Positions 8,101 to 15,746 of a stretch of 64,000 bases of DNA are shown piece after piece. A program made the translations under genes and the position numbers. The number at the start of each line of letters is the position of its first letter. Within the stretch, counting starts at the first letter, position 1. Origin of the DNA: an uncultured Clostridia bacterium (GTDB lineage Bacteria > Bacillota > Clostridia > Christensenellales > Pumilibacteraceae). The stretch spans positions 1 through 64,000 of the forward strand of contig CANPYH010000001.1 of the NCBI GenBank assembly GCA_947588325.1, in the 5' to 3' direction. The notes under the pieces are model-generated. The model was not told where the DNA came from and searched no databases. It was given only the letters and a program-made list of their open reading frames with translations.

Positions 8101-8425
8101 CGCCGCTCCGGATATGGTAGGCGCAAAACATGGAGAAGCACAAACAGTTGATATTCATAATGTAAATAGCCGTTTCTATTTAGATGCAGCAGCTTTTGAG
8201 AACAAGCATCTTGCGTCGAATGGCGAAGGATTTGAGGGTAAGTCCTGGGCTATAATCACACACGAAAGCAAAACTTTGCAAACAGTCGAGGACGAAACGG
8301 GAAAAATTACAACCCAAGAGATAATCAAAGGCGGGGAAATACTTCTCGCATGTAACACGACTGTAAAGGTCGGAGACACGATCGGAGAAATTTACTTTAC
8401 ACCAAGACGTAAATTATTCAATTAA
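5159..8425 (+). CDS. Large phage tail hub / baseplate protein (1088 aa)
   Basis: ATG 5159 follows AAAGGAGG. The first ~130 residues have the features of siphophage tail-hub N-termini: a beta-strand region with FKPM-type residues, then GLWNHDLYLIEITKYLEMF and a DSLTF strand. The remaining 950 residues alternate between GC-balanced blocks and AT-rich blocks (about 5570-6060, 6600-7010 and 7380-7920) that look like inserted domains. No catalytic motif is recognisable. Position after the tail genes and before the collagen-like fibre supports a central hub on which receptor-binding parts assemble. It ends 9 bases before the fibre gene, which has its own AAGGAGG. Confidence 0.6.
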   Translation: MSVKNSVTVRIGAQGGKKTDGIHSKMIDYTYYAVMPVKFAKLLDERLDECYLSLRHMKRKEFRPMTPVELTFNNVIHYGSDEVTNLNDRETHDRICYFVANDRAVQSPVGSGLWNHDLYLIEITKYLEMFVMDSLTFRNSLGVNYYPDGIPGEFTYSHPSTNIFPENDDKEMSVEKSPYPSHLTDIYVYLDNPIVFPSLSELYKKGFLGDPEDNKEAFEEYYYTLDGVSRSYEYIVYLLGPDNTILTCSQSQSKTDQLKYTFENSGIYKIVYRTRSIHNGQHATTDNYQFTASYTFACPAIMHPLKRLTCTDVIKRLCDLAEPLVLGEEPRFKLNSDQAELFDKIYAPEFSMTKQTLRECLKEVGQILHGEPRLRQVARDNFEQFEIYYDLYGGMKESNLRKYADIFSQSVAQIEQYCTHIDSSAQNLINQTDWAAGVITEPSRTEFRTVRTETQYARISDENMLISTDRPIYKIMKLEALAFCKCDNDDTKSGYKLLDITPYIFESTLYNSQLSSYNEKWPYSKAFGIYFTQGEKNIKGLNFKPDRALFPAFAKYAIVNILEQAVNDQLNKVILIAPPWDLNAVENYKYRLIIGDKERPYTELAFRVTYIPFFDVRVAQTKSYYKDHDKALALVYNQTANMIESRNYGESMKGVVARLGNPELSVTYILSRWSQIPQAGELYNDDYYISAVSVEYLPDMIKCTVGLSKDFNRISEYVGVSSEKRYYEVSEKQTYDRSTLYHEYIVIGNEEEGDSDTQFIHDDFMEAIMDTFSQIKWESNRPYSPINCVIAWGETVINSSSSINYKLMPLPHVQLPVVSTAFGNSVAFIWSYQDNYSAGAISQYMENNGVSGYWQNDFPYTDYYGHMYYYNFYLFTKSEKKVTDSPQGDIEIEKGKRLPGNDNTDFEYSEIYTSNPILYRKDSAEIPQFNVQIEFVTNRRDLIIGSALASCNPLVRGTDTGLKAELYVYDRPINKFTTRISAAPDMVGAKHGEAQTVDIHNVNSRFYLDAAAFENKHLASNGEGFEGKSWAIITHESKTLQTVEDETGKITTQEIIKGGEILLACNTTVKVGDTIGEIYFTPRRKLFN

Positions 8426-8434
8426 GGAGGTAAC

Positions 8435-11113
8435 ATGATATTTTTTATCGACAACTCGGGCAAGATAACATATTCTGTGCCCATGCAAGTCAATGAGGGT
8501 AGCGTCGGCGTAAACAACATTTACGTCATCGCGCCCTTCGCCGCGGATTTGGAAGCTACAGTCTCGTTCGTACTACCGAACGGAGTAATTACCAAACCGT
8601 ATGAAATGACGTTCCTACGCGAATTTTCGGGCTTTGCAGACAGCGAAGGGAACAGCCTCAGCGGCTGGTCTTTTGAACTGCCTAACGAGATTACTCGGTA
8701 CTACGGAACGGTCGAGGTGCAGTTCTTCTTCCACAGCTCGGAAGCAGGCAAGATCTTTGCCAGCTCTTCGACGTACTTCAAGGTTAGCCGCGGCGTCCCG
8801 ACTGTTCTGCCGGATACGCCGACGCAGGATATCTATGAAGCAATACTCGAGAATATTTCGAGCATACAAAAGGATATCACGAACGGAACGATCAAGGGGC
8901 CCGAAGGACCCAAAGGTCCGATCGGTCCGCAAGGTCCTGCAGGCCCCGCCGGGGAGAGAGGCCCCGAGGGTCCGCAAGGAGAGGCGGGCCCGAAAGGCGA
9001 TACGGGAGAGCAGGGCGAAACAGGTCCCCAAGGCCCGCAGGGCGAACGCGGACCCAAAGGTGATCAAGGACCCGTCGGACCTCGCGGCGTACCCGGCAAA
9101 GACGGTGCGCAAGGCATTCAGGGCATTGAAGGACCGCAAGGTGCGCAGGGGCTACAAGGCGAACGAGGGCCTCAAGGATTGCAGGGCGCTGTCGGGCCTT
9201 CGGGACCCGTCGGAGCCACGGGCGCTACGCCAAAGATAACCTTTGAGGCGAAAACGGACCAAAGCACAGGCGATGCCGAAGTGGTTATTGAGCGGACAGG
9301 CGGTAACGACCTTGAGCCTATCTATACCGTAACTTTCGGCGGCATAAAAGGTGAGCGGGGAGAAACAGGCGCTGATGGGCCTAAGGGGGATAAAGGCGCG
9401 AAGGGCGATACGGGAGCAGTCGGACCCGAGGGACCGCAGGGAGAGCGCGGAGCGGACGGTAAACAGGGCTTGCAAGGGCCTGTAGGACCGACAGGGCCTC
9501 AAGGGTTACAAGGCGAACGCGGACCTCAAGGCCCGCAGGGGTTACAAGGACCAAAGGGAGATAAGGGAGAGAAAGGCGAGCCGGGTGAGGACGGAAGAAA
9601 CTTCGAAACGCCGAAGATCACAGCATCAGACGCGGCAACGCTTAACTCTTCCCATCCTGCCTCTGCCGCGCACCTCGGAGAGACCGCTTTCGTCGGAGAG
9701 GGCGAACCCAAGGAGATATACGTATGTATGGCGGACGCCGAAACGGGAGAGATCGCTTGGGTAAACGTCGGTTCGCTACAAGGTCCTAAAGGAGATAAAG
9801 GAGAACCCGGTGAGCAAGGAATTAAGGGGGAACAGGGTGAGACGGGACCGCAAGGTATCCAAGGTCCCGCTGGTCCTCAAGGCGTACAAGGCGAGCAGGG
9901 TGAAGCGGGCGCTAAGGGCGATACAGGCGACACCCCGAAGATAACCTTTGAGGCAAGCATAGGTGATGATACAGGCATGCCGACAGTCTCTGTTGAAAAG
10001 ACGGGCGGAACCGCAGCCGAACCTATCTACACAATAAGCCTTAACGGGCTCAAGGGTGAACCCGGCAAAGACGGAGAGAAGGGCGAGAAAGGCGACAAGG
10101 GTGAAAGAGGAGAACAGGGCCTACCCGGTGAGCAAGGTCCGCAAGGAGCTAAAGGAGAAAAAGGCGATCCCGGCGCACAAGGCGAGCAAGGAGAGCCCGG
10201 CGTACAAGGGTTGCAAGGTCCCGCGGGTCCCCAAGGCATTCAGGGAAATCAGGGTAAGCAAGGCATTCAGGGCGTTCCCGGCGTAACTCCGCGCATGACT
10301 ATAGAGGCTGTGGCGGAGCAGAATACAGGCATTCCGACCGTTACCGTTGAAAGAAAGGGCGGCGAAAACGACACCGACGAAACGCCTATATATGTCATGA
10401 CTTTCGACGGCATTAAGGGTGAGAAGGGGTCCAAGGGAGATAAAGGCGACAAGGGTGAGAAGGGTGACAGTGGTGAAAAAGGTGAAACGGGAGCGCCGGG
10501 TTCAAACGGAACAAACGGCGTAACGCCTGCTATTACCGTTACGGCGAGCGTGGACAGCACCTCAGGCACTCCCGCTGTTAAAGTAACTAAGTCGGGGACA
10601 ACAGCCGCACCGCGTTTCGATTTGGCGTTCAGCGGGCTCAAAGGTAAAGACGGTGCAGCGGGTAGTGGAAGTACTGCAGGCGGCGGTGAACTAAAATCGT
10701 TAAAGACAATAAGTTTTCCTATCGGTGTAGGTGCTACTGCTTCGACCGCAACTGGTAACTATGCAATATTAACAATTAAGTACATAATTCCACGCGAAAG
10801 CAGTGTATCAAAAACAGTCACAAGCCTTTCAGACGCATTTGACCATAATACTTCAAAATATTACAATCTTACCCCTATTAGCGTAAATTGTAGCAACTAC
10901 AAAAATGTTCAAAGTAATTCTCACGATTACGATGACATTATATACAAGGCAAATAGCCTATTTCGCATTTCACATATTGAGTCTCAAGCTAATATGATAG
11001 TGTTTAGCTATTTCAGTTTATCAACCACGTCAAGCGCATTTTCTTCTCTCGAAATATACGTGCCACAACTTGCAAGTTCAAGACAAATATTCACATCAAT
11101 CGAGGATATATAA
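8435..11113 (+). CDS. Collagen-like phage tail fibre / receptor-binding protein (892 aa)
   Basis: ATG 8435 follows AAGGAGG. Residues 1-~145 resemble the BppU/upper-baseplate N-terminal domain that docks appendages onto phage baseplates. From ~150 to ~745 the protein is a long series of Gly-X-Y collagen repeats broken by four copies of a ~45-residue spacer starting near residues 265, 500, 618 and 697 (pattern TPxITxEA...TGxxxVxVxxxGG...PIYxxxFxGxKGE). The last ~145 residues form a non-collagen tip whose DNA is markedly more AT-rich, as expected of an exchangeable receptor-binding head. Collagen repeats trimerise in characterised phage fibres. The next gene encodes a glycosyltransferase. Confidence 0.75.
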   Translation: MIFFIDNSGKITYSVPMQVNEGSVGVNNIYVIAPFAADLEATVSFVLPNGVITKPYEMTFLREFSGFADSEGNSLSGWSFELPNEITRYYGTVEVQFFFHSSEAGKIFASSSTYFKVSRGVPTVLPDTPTQDIYEAILENISSIQKDITNGTIKGPEGPKGPIGPQGPAGPAGERGPEGPQGEAGPKGDTGEQGETGPQGPQGERGPKGDQGPVGPRGVPGKDGAQGIQGIEGPQGAQGLQGERGPQGLQGAVGPSGPVGATGATPKITFEAKTDQSTGDAEVVIERTGGNDLEPIYTVTFGGIKGERGETGADGPKGDKGAKGDTGAVGPEGPQGERGADGKQGLQGPVGPTGPQGLQGERGPQGPQGLQGPKGDKGEKGEPGEDGRNFETPKITASDAATLNSSHPASAAHLGETAFVGEGEPKEIYVCMADAETGEIAWVNVGSLQGPKGDKGEPGEQGIKGEQGETGPQGIQGPAGPQGVQGEQGEAGAKGDTGDTPKITFEASIGDDTGMPTVSVEKTGGTAAEPIYTISLNGLKGEPGKDGEKGEKGDKGERGEQGLPGEQGPQGAKGEKGDPGAQGEQGEPGVQGLQGPAGPQGIQGNQGKQGIQGVPGVTPRMTIEAVAEQNTGIPTVTVERKGGENDTDETPIYVMTFDGIKGEKGSKGDKGDKGEKGDSGEKGETGAPGSNGTNGVTPAITVTASVDSTSGTPAVKVTKSGTTAAPRFDLAFSGLKGKDGAAGSGSTAGGGELKSLKTISFPIGVGATASTATGNYAILTIKYIIPRESSVSKTVTSLSDAFDHNTSKYYNLTPISVNCSNYKNVQSNSHDYDDIIYKANSLFRISHIESQANMIVFSYFSLSTTSSAFSSLEIYVPQLASSRQIFTSIEDI

Positions 11114-11126
11114 GGAGGAATTAAAT

Positions 11127-11747
11127 ATGATAGGAATTATTAGTTGGCTTCCTGAAGAGGAAGTAAAAAGGAACATAAGATATTGGCGCATGCGTGGCTT
11201 GCTTAAAAATTTGCGCAAACTCTTTCCCAAAGAGAAAATACTTATCATTGCGCAAGACTACACGGACGGCGATGTTGAGGCAATAGACATAGGGAACGTA
11301 GAAGTTCACCGTTATTCGCGTCTCGGTATTGTAGGAGCGAGAAACGCGCTCAAAAGGGACTTTCTTGCGACGAACGAACAATACTTGTTTATGTACGACG
11401 ATGATTGTGACTTGCGTTGGCACGACGATAATGCTGGTAAATATACGCTCGAGTGTCTGCTCAATAATCCTTACGGAGTAGTGTTCCAAACAACTCATTC
11501 GTGCAAGAATGTAGGCATACGGCGCGAAGTTTTGGAACAAATTACTTTCCGTAGTCTTGACGGCGAACACGACTATTATGAAGACGGCGCATATTGGGAT
11601 GACCTAATAAAAGTCCTTGGAGTAGAAAACGATTTTACCGTGCTTTTTCCTTCTTGTCAACGCGCGTATATAGACGATAGAAGTCCTTACGGCGGTGAAA
11701 CTTACCGCACTTGGACAACGGACGATATTGCACAGGAGGGAGCATGA
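11127..11747 (+). CDS. GT-A-type glycosyltransferase in tail operon (206 aa)
   Basis: I selected ATG 11127 because AAGGAGG lies at 11112-11118; an upstream start would overlap the fibre gene. The protein has a Rossmann-like start (MIGIISWLPEE), a VHRYSRLGIVGARNALKRDF region that suits nucleotide-sugar binding, and a DDD metal-binding triad in LFMYDDDCDLRWHDD. Those are features of small GT-A enzymes. It is coupled to the next gene (ATGA overlap) and follows the collagen-like fibre, so a plausible substrate is the fibre itself, since bacterial collagen-like proteins are often glycosylated. That link is inference; modification of cell-wall glycans is the alternative. Confidence 0.6.
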   Translation: MIGIISWLPEEEVKRNIRYWRMRGLLKNLRKLFPKEKILIIAQDYTDGDVEAIDIGNVEVHRYSRLGIVGARNALKRDFLATNEQYLFMYDDDCDLRWHDDNAGKYTLECLLNNPYGVVFQTTHSCKNVGIRREVLEQITFRSLDGEHDYYEDGAYWDDLIKVLGVENDFTVLFPSCQRAYIDDRSPYGGETYRTWTTDDIAQEGA

Positions 11748-12217
11748 GAACCATAACAGTCAAGAACCGCATAGGTCGCTATGATGATGCGTCTCCGTTT
11801 GTAGTTGGCTCGGACGACTTGGAACTCCGCATTAACCACCTTTGCGGGATAAACGGTAAGGTGGTCGTCGTCGTTAAGTCGGGGGACAAGCGTCTGACGC
11901 TTGATATGCATGGCGGTGCGGTAGTTATCCCGAACAGTTTCTTGCAAGGGACAAGCGGCGAGTTAACCTTGAACGTAGCGCGCTACATAGACGGGCAGTG
12001 CGCCGACGAGATTGTAGTCGAGCCGTTGCGCATTAAACAGGCAGAGATGACGCTCACTCTCGACCCCGTAATAGCGGCATTGGAGCAGGCGATCGAGGAA
12101 GGAAAAAAGCGCGTAAAAACGCTTGAAGAGACGCTTACACAGCAGGCGCAAACGCTTGCCGAGATAAAGAGCCAAATCATGTTAATAAAGGGCGGCTATG
12201 ATCCGCTCAAAGTATAA
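11744..12217 (+). CDS. Phage baseplate/appendage protein with coiled coil (157 aa)
   Basis: ATG 11744 follows GGAGGGAG and overlaps the glycosyltransferase stop. The N-terminal ~90 residues are beta-rich and resemble the BppU-like N-terminal fold in spacing (VGSDDLELRINH, DMHGGAVVIPNSFL). Residues ~105-145 form a predicted coiled coil (ALEQAIEEGKKRVKTLEET). This suits a small trimeric structural subunit that holds fibres or caps the baseplate. No enzymatic motif is present. The assignment rests on the fold-like pattern and neighbours. Confidence 0.45.
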   Translation: MRTITVKNRIGRYDDASPFVVGSDDLELRINHLCGINGKVVVVVKSGDKRLTLDMHGGAVVIPNSFLQGTSGELTLNVARYIDGQCADEIVVEPLRIKQAEMTLTLDPVIAALEQAIEEGKKRVKTLEETLTQQAQTLAEIKSQIMLIKGGYDPLKV

Positions 12218-12229
12218 GGAGGTAAAACA

Positions 12230-12796
12230 ATGGAAGAACAGGTTGTTGACGTAGGAACGGCAATAACGAATTGGTGGGCGCAATACGGCCCGCTGATCAT
12301 CTCCTTCTTATCCAGCGGCGCATTCGGCGCAATTGTAGTCGGCATTGTCAAAGCAATAGTCGGACGCTTGGGTAGAAAGGTAGAGAATAACGCAAAGACA
12401 GCTATGCTTACCGAGGCGCAAATTAAGGAGATTGCTTCGGGAGTAGCGGGTCTGCTGACAGGATCCGAACTTGATGTAGACCTGTCGCGCGTAGTCCCTG
12501 ACGCTGTCAAAGATGAGCTTTCCGAAATCATTAGAGCAATCGGAGAGCTTAGGGACGCGGTAACGGCGCAAAATGAATGCACGGCGTTGATGACTATAGG
12601 TCTCGGACGCTCGGCGTTGCTAAGCGATGGAGAAAAGGCGGAGCTTTCGACTGCCGCAAACTCTCTCGAACGCTCGAAACGTAAGAAGCAGCGTGTTAGG
12701 GTTAAGATCGAAGGCGGTACCGATGCAAACAGCGCGGATATTATCCCCGCCGCCGAAGCTCCGACGGACAGTAGTCTCATAAATTTCGGAGGCTGA
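12230..12796 (+). CDS. Single-pass membrane protein, holin-like (188 aa)
   Basis: The ATG has AAGGAGG upstream (12216-12222). Residues ~18-45 form one hydrophobic segment (PLIISFLSSGAFGAIVVGIVKAIVG), followed by a basic stretch and long amphipathic helices; the C-terminus has a Lys/Arg patch (RSKRKKQRVRVK). Location after tail appendage genes and before two more membrane proteins is where lysis genes normally lie, so a holin or holin-partner role is plausible. The chain is longer than most holins. No lysin is encoded nearby. Confidence 0.4.
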   Translation: MEEQVVDVGTAITNWWAQYGPLIISFLSSGAFGAIVVGIVKAIVGRLGRKVENNAKTAMLTEAQIKEIASGVAGLLTGSELDVDLSRVVPDAVKDELSEIIRAIGELRDAVTAQNECTALMTIGLGRSALLSDGEKAELSTAANSLERSKRKKQRVRVKIEGGTDANSADIIPAAEAPTDSSLINFGG

Positions 12797-12797
12797 C

Positions 12798-13271
12798 ATG
12801 AAATGGACGAAGAAAAAGATAGTCTTTACGGTGTTTGAGATAATCTTTGTGGCGATTGTTCCCTCCGCCCTTGTGATCGTTAATTATGTATCCTGGGGCG
12901 ACGGTATGACGCCGTTTAAGATATCTCTCGGCGGAATCTTGCTATTGCTGCTTGTCTACTACATAGTCAAGAAAACGATCCTTAACAAGTACATTGAAAG
13001 ACTTAAAGCGATGTCTGCACAGCATCTTGCCGACCTTAAAGTTGAAGTAGACGCGGAAAAGAAAAAGCGTATACGCGAAGAATTGAGACGGGAGCGGACT
13101 ATAGAAAGTCTGCTCTCGTTTGTAATTCCTTTGCTTCTCCTTGCGCTGTTCTTTGTGGTGTGTAAGACGCTCGAATCGTCTATGGTGAAGCTGAGCGGCA
13201 CAGTGGGGATTATTGGCGCAAGCGAGATAATAGGCGCGGTATTCTCTGTGCTTGCCGACAGGGAGGTGTAA
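12798..13271 (+). CDS. Multi-pass membrane protein of the prophage late region (157 aa)
   Basis: ATG 12798 lies two bases after the previous stop with TCGGAGG upstream (12785-12791). Hydrophobic segments are at about residues 7-28, 38-56 and 105-125, with a further weakly hydrophobic C-terminal stretch. A charged helix (KVEVDAEKKKRIREELRRER) sits between the second and third. I do not recognise the family. It is embedded in a three-gene membrane block, which suggests a lysis module or a membrane complex. Confidence 0.4.
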   Translation: MKWTKKKIVFTVFEIIFVAIVPSALVIVNYVSWGDGMTPFKISLGGILLLLLVYYIVKKTILNKYIERLKAMSAQHLADLKVEVDAEKKKRIREELRRERTIESLLSFVIPLLLLALFFVVCKTLESSMVKLSGTVGIIGASEIIGAVFSVLADREV

Positions 13272-13272
13272 C

Positions 13273-14202
13273 ATGAAAACGAGAGACGTAATTTATTGGA
13301 TCGCCATGGTATTATTGATGTTAATACCCATAATGACGGACTTCGTGCGTGCGTCCTTCTCCACAGAACTATTTACCGACCCGTCATATTGGCTGGGAGT
13401 AGTCGGCGTACAAGTCCCGATAGTTATATTGATGTTTACGTCAAGAACGCACGGTAAAGCGGTGGAGAAACTGAAGAACGAGACTTACATAAAATACCGC
13501 GAAACCATAACGCGAAGCTATATCGAGATAAATACGCGCGGACTGTCTCAGGTGTTCGATGCGTATGTCGCCGAAGATGACCGCATGAGGAAACTTAACG
13601 CTTACCGGGATAAGCTCAACCGTAAGATCGAACGCTACGAGAACAAGTACGAAAAGCACGAGGACGGAATTAAACGCCGCACGGTACGCCTTGAAGAACG
13701 GGAGCGTGAAGAAGGTAATCCCATATTTATGTTGCTTGCGCTGTGGCATGGCTGGCGTATGCGAGTAATAAGGCAAAAGATTATAAGGCGGCAAGAGCGC
13801 ATAGAAAAAGCGGACGCGCGAATTAAATACCTTCGGGTACGGTATATTCCCATCACAACGGGAATAATCTTCGGAGAGCTTGGCAGATCCAAGGCAAAGG
13901 ACGAGGACTTGCGTATCCACGAGCGCGGAGAGATTGCAACGTTGCTTGCCACCAAAGTGCTCGGCATAGTCGCTTTCGGCGTGCTGGTGACTTCCTCCGT
14001 TGTTTTTGAGATGCGCGGCGATTGGGTGTCTATCGTCTATAACGCGGTAGTCAAGGCTACGCAAATGGTTATCTCGATCTACTTCGGCACTACGGGTGGA
14101 CAGCTGTTTATACGCGGCGAAGTCCTTGACCGCATGCGGAAACGCGTAACATATTTGCAACAGTTTTTCGATAAGCAAAACATAAAGATACAGGAAAATT
14201 AA
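13273..14202 (+). CDS. Membrane protein with long central coiled coil (309 aa)
   Basis: ATG 13273 follows GGGAGG (13260-13265) and starts one base after the preceding stop. Two membrane segments lie near the N-terminus (residues ~8-25 and ~38-58) and two near 225-275, separated by a highly charged coiled coil (~60-205, rich in Arg, Lys and Glu). The C-terminal 22 codons are duplicated at 15493-15558, after the toxin/immunity cassette, showing that the cassette inserted at the end of this gene. The function is unknown. Confidence 0.4.
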   Translation: MKTRDVIYWIAMVLLMLIPIMTDFVRASFSTELFTDPSYWLGVVGVQVPIVILMFTSRTHGKAVEKLKNETYIKYRETITRSYIEINTRGLSQVFDAYVAEDDRMRKLNAYRDKLNRKIERYENKYEKHEDGIKRRTVRLEEREREEGNPIFMLLALWHGWRMRVIRQKIIRRQERIEKADARIKYLRVRYIPITTGIIFGELGRSKAKDEDLRIHERGEIATLLATKVLGIVAFGVLVTSSVVFEMRGDWVSIVYNAVVKATQMVISIYFGTTGGQLFIRGEVLDRMRKRVTYLQQFFDKQNIKIQEN

Positions 14203-14210
14203 GGCAAACA

Positions 14211-14245
14211 GCCCGACTTTTCATTCTCGAGAGGTCGGGCTCGTT
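14211..14245 (+). terminator. Intrinsic terminator after prophage late operon
   Basis: Stem GCCCGAC (14211-14217) pairs with GTCGGGC (14234-14240), followed by TCGTTTT. A sequence-related but longer hairpin sits at 15564-15595, behind the duplicated gene end. Confidence 0.7.
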
Positions 14246-14271
14246 TTATGCTCAAGAAGCAAAAAAACTTT

Positions 14272-14307
14272 ATGACATTACATGAAATATAGTAGTGTCA
14301 TTTTTTT
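14272..14307 (+). terminator. Intrinsic terminator (second, ahead of toxin 3 promoter)
   Basis: ATGACA-T-TAC pairs with GTA-G-TGTCAT (14272-14301), followed by seven Ts and preceded by seven As, so it could work in both directions. It insulates the toxin 3 cassette from upstream transcription. Confidence 0.65.
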
Positions 14308-14350
14308 ATTACACACATAAATTTTATGGAGAAAAGTGACAAAACAGATA

Positions 14351-14379
14351 TTGACATGATAGTCAAAGCATGTTAGAAT
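14351..14379 (+). promoter_or_regulatory. Sigma-70-type promoter for toxin 3 cassette
   Basis: TTGACA (14351-14356), exactly 17 bp, TAGAAT (14374-14379). It gives the cassette its own transcription, independent of the late phage operon. The coding start with GGAGAG follows 33 bases later. Confidence 0.75.
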
Positions 14380-14411
14380 ACAATTGCTTTTCTCCAAAAG
14401 GAGAGAAGTAC

Positions 14412-14906
14412 ATGGCAATAAGAGATAAAGAGGGTAATCTGCACAGCGAACAGAACGGGCGTTTTGTTCCCAAGGGCAGTGCGGATGAAAAAGCGACGCA
14501 AGACGAGACGCTTGCACGCGCGATACGGACATATTCCGACGAACCTGAGAATGACCTTAAGGCGGAAGGGCTGTCACCAAGAGCAGGACTGCCGACGGAG
14601 AAACCGCGAGAAGATAATACAAAATCGCGGTTAACTGATAAAAATAAAGAAGAGGTACAACTTACCAAACGCGATTGGGCACGAATTTATGCGAAGCTCG
14701 GCGAAGAGAAAACAGGCGGGTATGTTGCAAGGAAACAATTTGGGATTAGATTGATCCCTTTACATAAGATAGATGAAACGGATACTCCCAAAATCGTTAT
14801 TCTTGCTGGGTCTTATGAAAAACCGCAATTGAAAGAAGTTTATGAGTTTGAATCTGAGGAAAAAATGTTTGGAAAAATGGAGGAACTACTAAATGGCACT
14901 TTCTGA
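14412..14906 (+). CDS. Predicted polymorphic toxin 3 (164 aa)
   Basis: ATG 14412 has AAAGGAGAG upstream. Residues 1-~65 form a low-complexity charged leader (MAIRDKEGNLHSEQNGRFVP, later AIRTYSDEPENDL) that resembles the layout of the toxin 1/2 leader (a short K-E-N-G-x-F motif followed by a helix with YSxxP), though the sequence differs. The C-terminal ~85 residues (TKRDWARIYAKLGEEKTGGY onward, then IVILAGSYEKPQLKEVYEF) are lower in GC and I recognise no family. Its last 31 or so codons are repeated as an orphan fragment at 15130-15227. The stop overlaps the start of a 78-aa gene by 14 bases, the usual toxin-immunity layout. The toxin role is inferred from this architecture. Confidence 0.5.
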   Translation: MAIRDKEGNLHSEQNGRFVPKGSADEKATQDETLARAIRTYSDEPENDLKAEGLSPRAGLPTEKPREDNTKSRLTDKNKEEVQLTKRDWARIYAKLGEEKTGGYVARKQFGIRLIPLHKIDETDTPKIVILAGSYEKPQLKEVYEFESEEKMFGKMEELLNGTF

Positions 14907-15129
14907 AGAAGAAATTAAATTAGTTCATGAATTGAGAGACGCTGGACTCAAAAAGGGCTATCATATGGAAGCTCTTGAAATTTTGATCATGCTAAGTCAC
15001 ACAACAAAATTAAGTGAGCGGAACATTAATCCAGACATGGCGCTGAAAAAAATTATAGAGATAGTTAAGGCAAGCGTTGACGAGGAGGAAGGTCTAACGA
15101 AAGCATGTGACTTTGTTGATGGGGTATAA
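14893..15129 (+). CDS. Predicted immunity protein for toxin 3 (78 aa)
   Basis: A small, acidic, all-helical protein (SEEEIKLVHELRDAGLKKGY ... NINPDMALKKIIEIVKASVD). The start codon lies inside the end of toxin 3, so both are made from one message, with GGAGG (14879-14883) inside the toxin gene as ribosome site. A second copy, over half identical, lies at 15230 behind a toxin remnant. Size, acidity and coupling are typical of cognate immunity proteins; I recognise no named family. Confidence 0.5.
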   Translation: MALSEEEIKLVHELRDAGLKKGYHMEALEILIMLSHTTKLSERNINPDMALKKIIEIVKASVDEEEGLTKACDFVDGV

Positions 15130-15227
15130 ACATAATTCTTGCTGGGTCTTATGAGAAACCGCAATTGAAAGACGTGTATAAGTACAATTCTGATGAAGAG
15201 ATGTATGCAGAAATGGAGGAATGGTAA
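15130..15227 (+). pseudogene. Orphan C-terminal fragment of a toxin 3 homologue
   Basis: Translating this stretch gives IILAGSYEKPQLKDVYKY and then NSDEEMYAEMEEW-stop, clearly homologous to the last part of toxin 3 but with several changed residues. It has no start codon or leader, so it is a silent toxin tip rather than a gene. It carries the GGAGG (15215-15219) used by the second immunity gene. Orphan tips next to immunity genes are a hallmark of polymorphic toxin loci. Confidence 0.65.
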
Positions 15228-15229
15228 AA

Positions 15230-15466
15230 ATGAAACTTTCGGAAGAAAGATTAAAGTTTGTGCATGGCTTAATAGATGCAATACGTGAAAAAGGGTATAA
15301 TCGTGAAACATATGAGCTTTTAATCATATTCAGTCGTACGATAAAATTAAAAGATCGGAACATTAATCCAGACATTGCAATAGAAAAATTCACTGATATA
15401 GTTAAGGCAAGCGTTGACGAAGAGGATTGTCTAACGAAAGTATGTGACTTTGTTGATGGGGTATAA
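15230..15466 (+). CDS. Second predicted immunity protein (78 aa)
   Basis: The same length as the protein at 14893 and over half identical (both end in a KASVDEE...CDFVDGV block). I prefer ATG 15230 to ATG 15221 because it matches the paralogue's start and sits 10 bases after GGAGG. It probably neutralises the toxin variant whose tip survives just upstream. Retaining immunity without an intact toxin would protect the host against related particles; this is inference. Confidence 0.5.
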   Translation: MKLSEERLKFVHGLIDAIREKGYNRETYELLIIFSRTIKLKDRNINPDIAIEKFTDIVKASVDEEDCLTKVCDFVDGV

Positions 15467-15492
15467 ACGTTCTACTATCATACTCTCAAGAT

Positions 15493-15558
15493 AGGAAACG
15501 CGTAACATACTTGCAACAGTTTTTCGACAAGCAAAACATAAAGATGCAGGAAAATTAA
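15493..15558 (+). repeat. Duplicated 3' end of the 13273-14202 gene
   Basis: These 22 codons (RKRVTYLQQFFDKQNI then KMQEN-stop) repeat 14137-14202 with a few synonymous and one Ile-to-Met change. There is no start. The copy is followed by the analogous terminator, so the whole toxin/immunity cassette lies between two direct repeats of a gene end. Confidence 0.85.
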
Positions 15559-15563
15559 GACAA

Positions 15564-15600
15564 CCCCCGACTTCTCGAGAATGAGAAGTCGGGGGTTTAT
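15564..15600 (+). terminator. Strong intrinsic terminator
   Basis: A perfect 13-bp stem CCCCCGACTTCTC (15564-15576) / GAGAAGTCGGGGG (15583-15595) with loop GAGAAT, followed by TTTATTT. Likely end of the prophage late region. Confidence 0.85.
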
Positions 15601-15691
15601 TTGGCTTTGCGCCTATATGAACTCCGCATTTCGTTTGACTTTTTGGCATTCACATGCTATTGCGCTTTCGATCACTTTTTTATTTTATGTG

Positions 15692-15720
15692 TTGACTTTA
15701 TCTTGCCCCCGTGATAGAAT
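15692..15720 (+). promoter_or_regulatory. Sigma-70-type promoter for RHH-transposase unit
   Basis: TTGACT (15692-15697), 17 bp, TAGAAT (15715-15720). The first gene, with CGGAGGG ribosome site, begins 27 bases later. Confidence 0.7.
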
Positions 15721-15746
15721 GAAAAGAAAACGGAGGGCAAACACGA

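Noticed and set aside
8880..10690. Regular short repeats that could look like a CRISPR array or satellite
   Set aside because: The periodicity is 9 bases and follows Gly-X-Y codons of the fibre; there are no constant repeats with unique spacers.
15470..15558. A further small gene between the second immunity gene and the terminator
   Set aside because: The only open frame is the start-less duplicated end of the upstream membrane gene.
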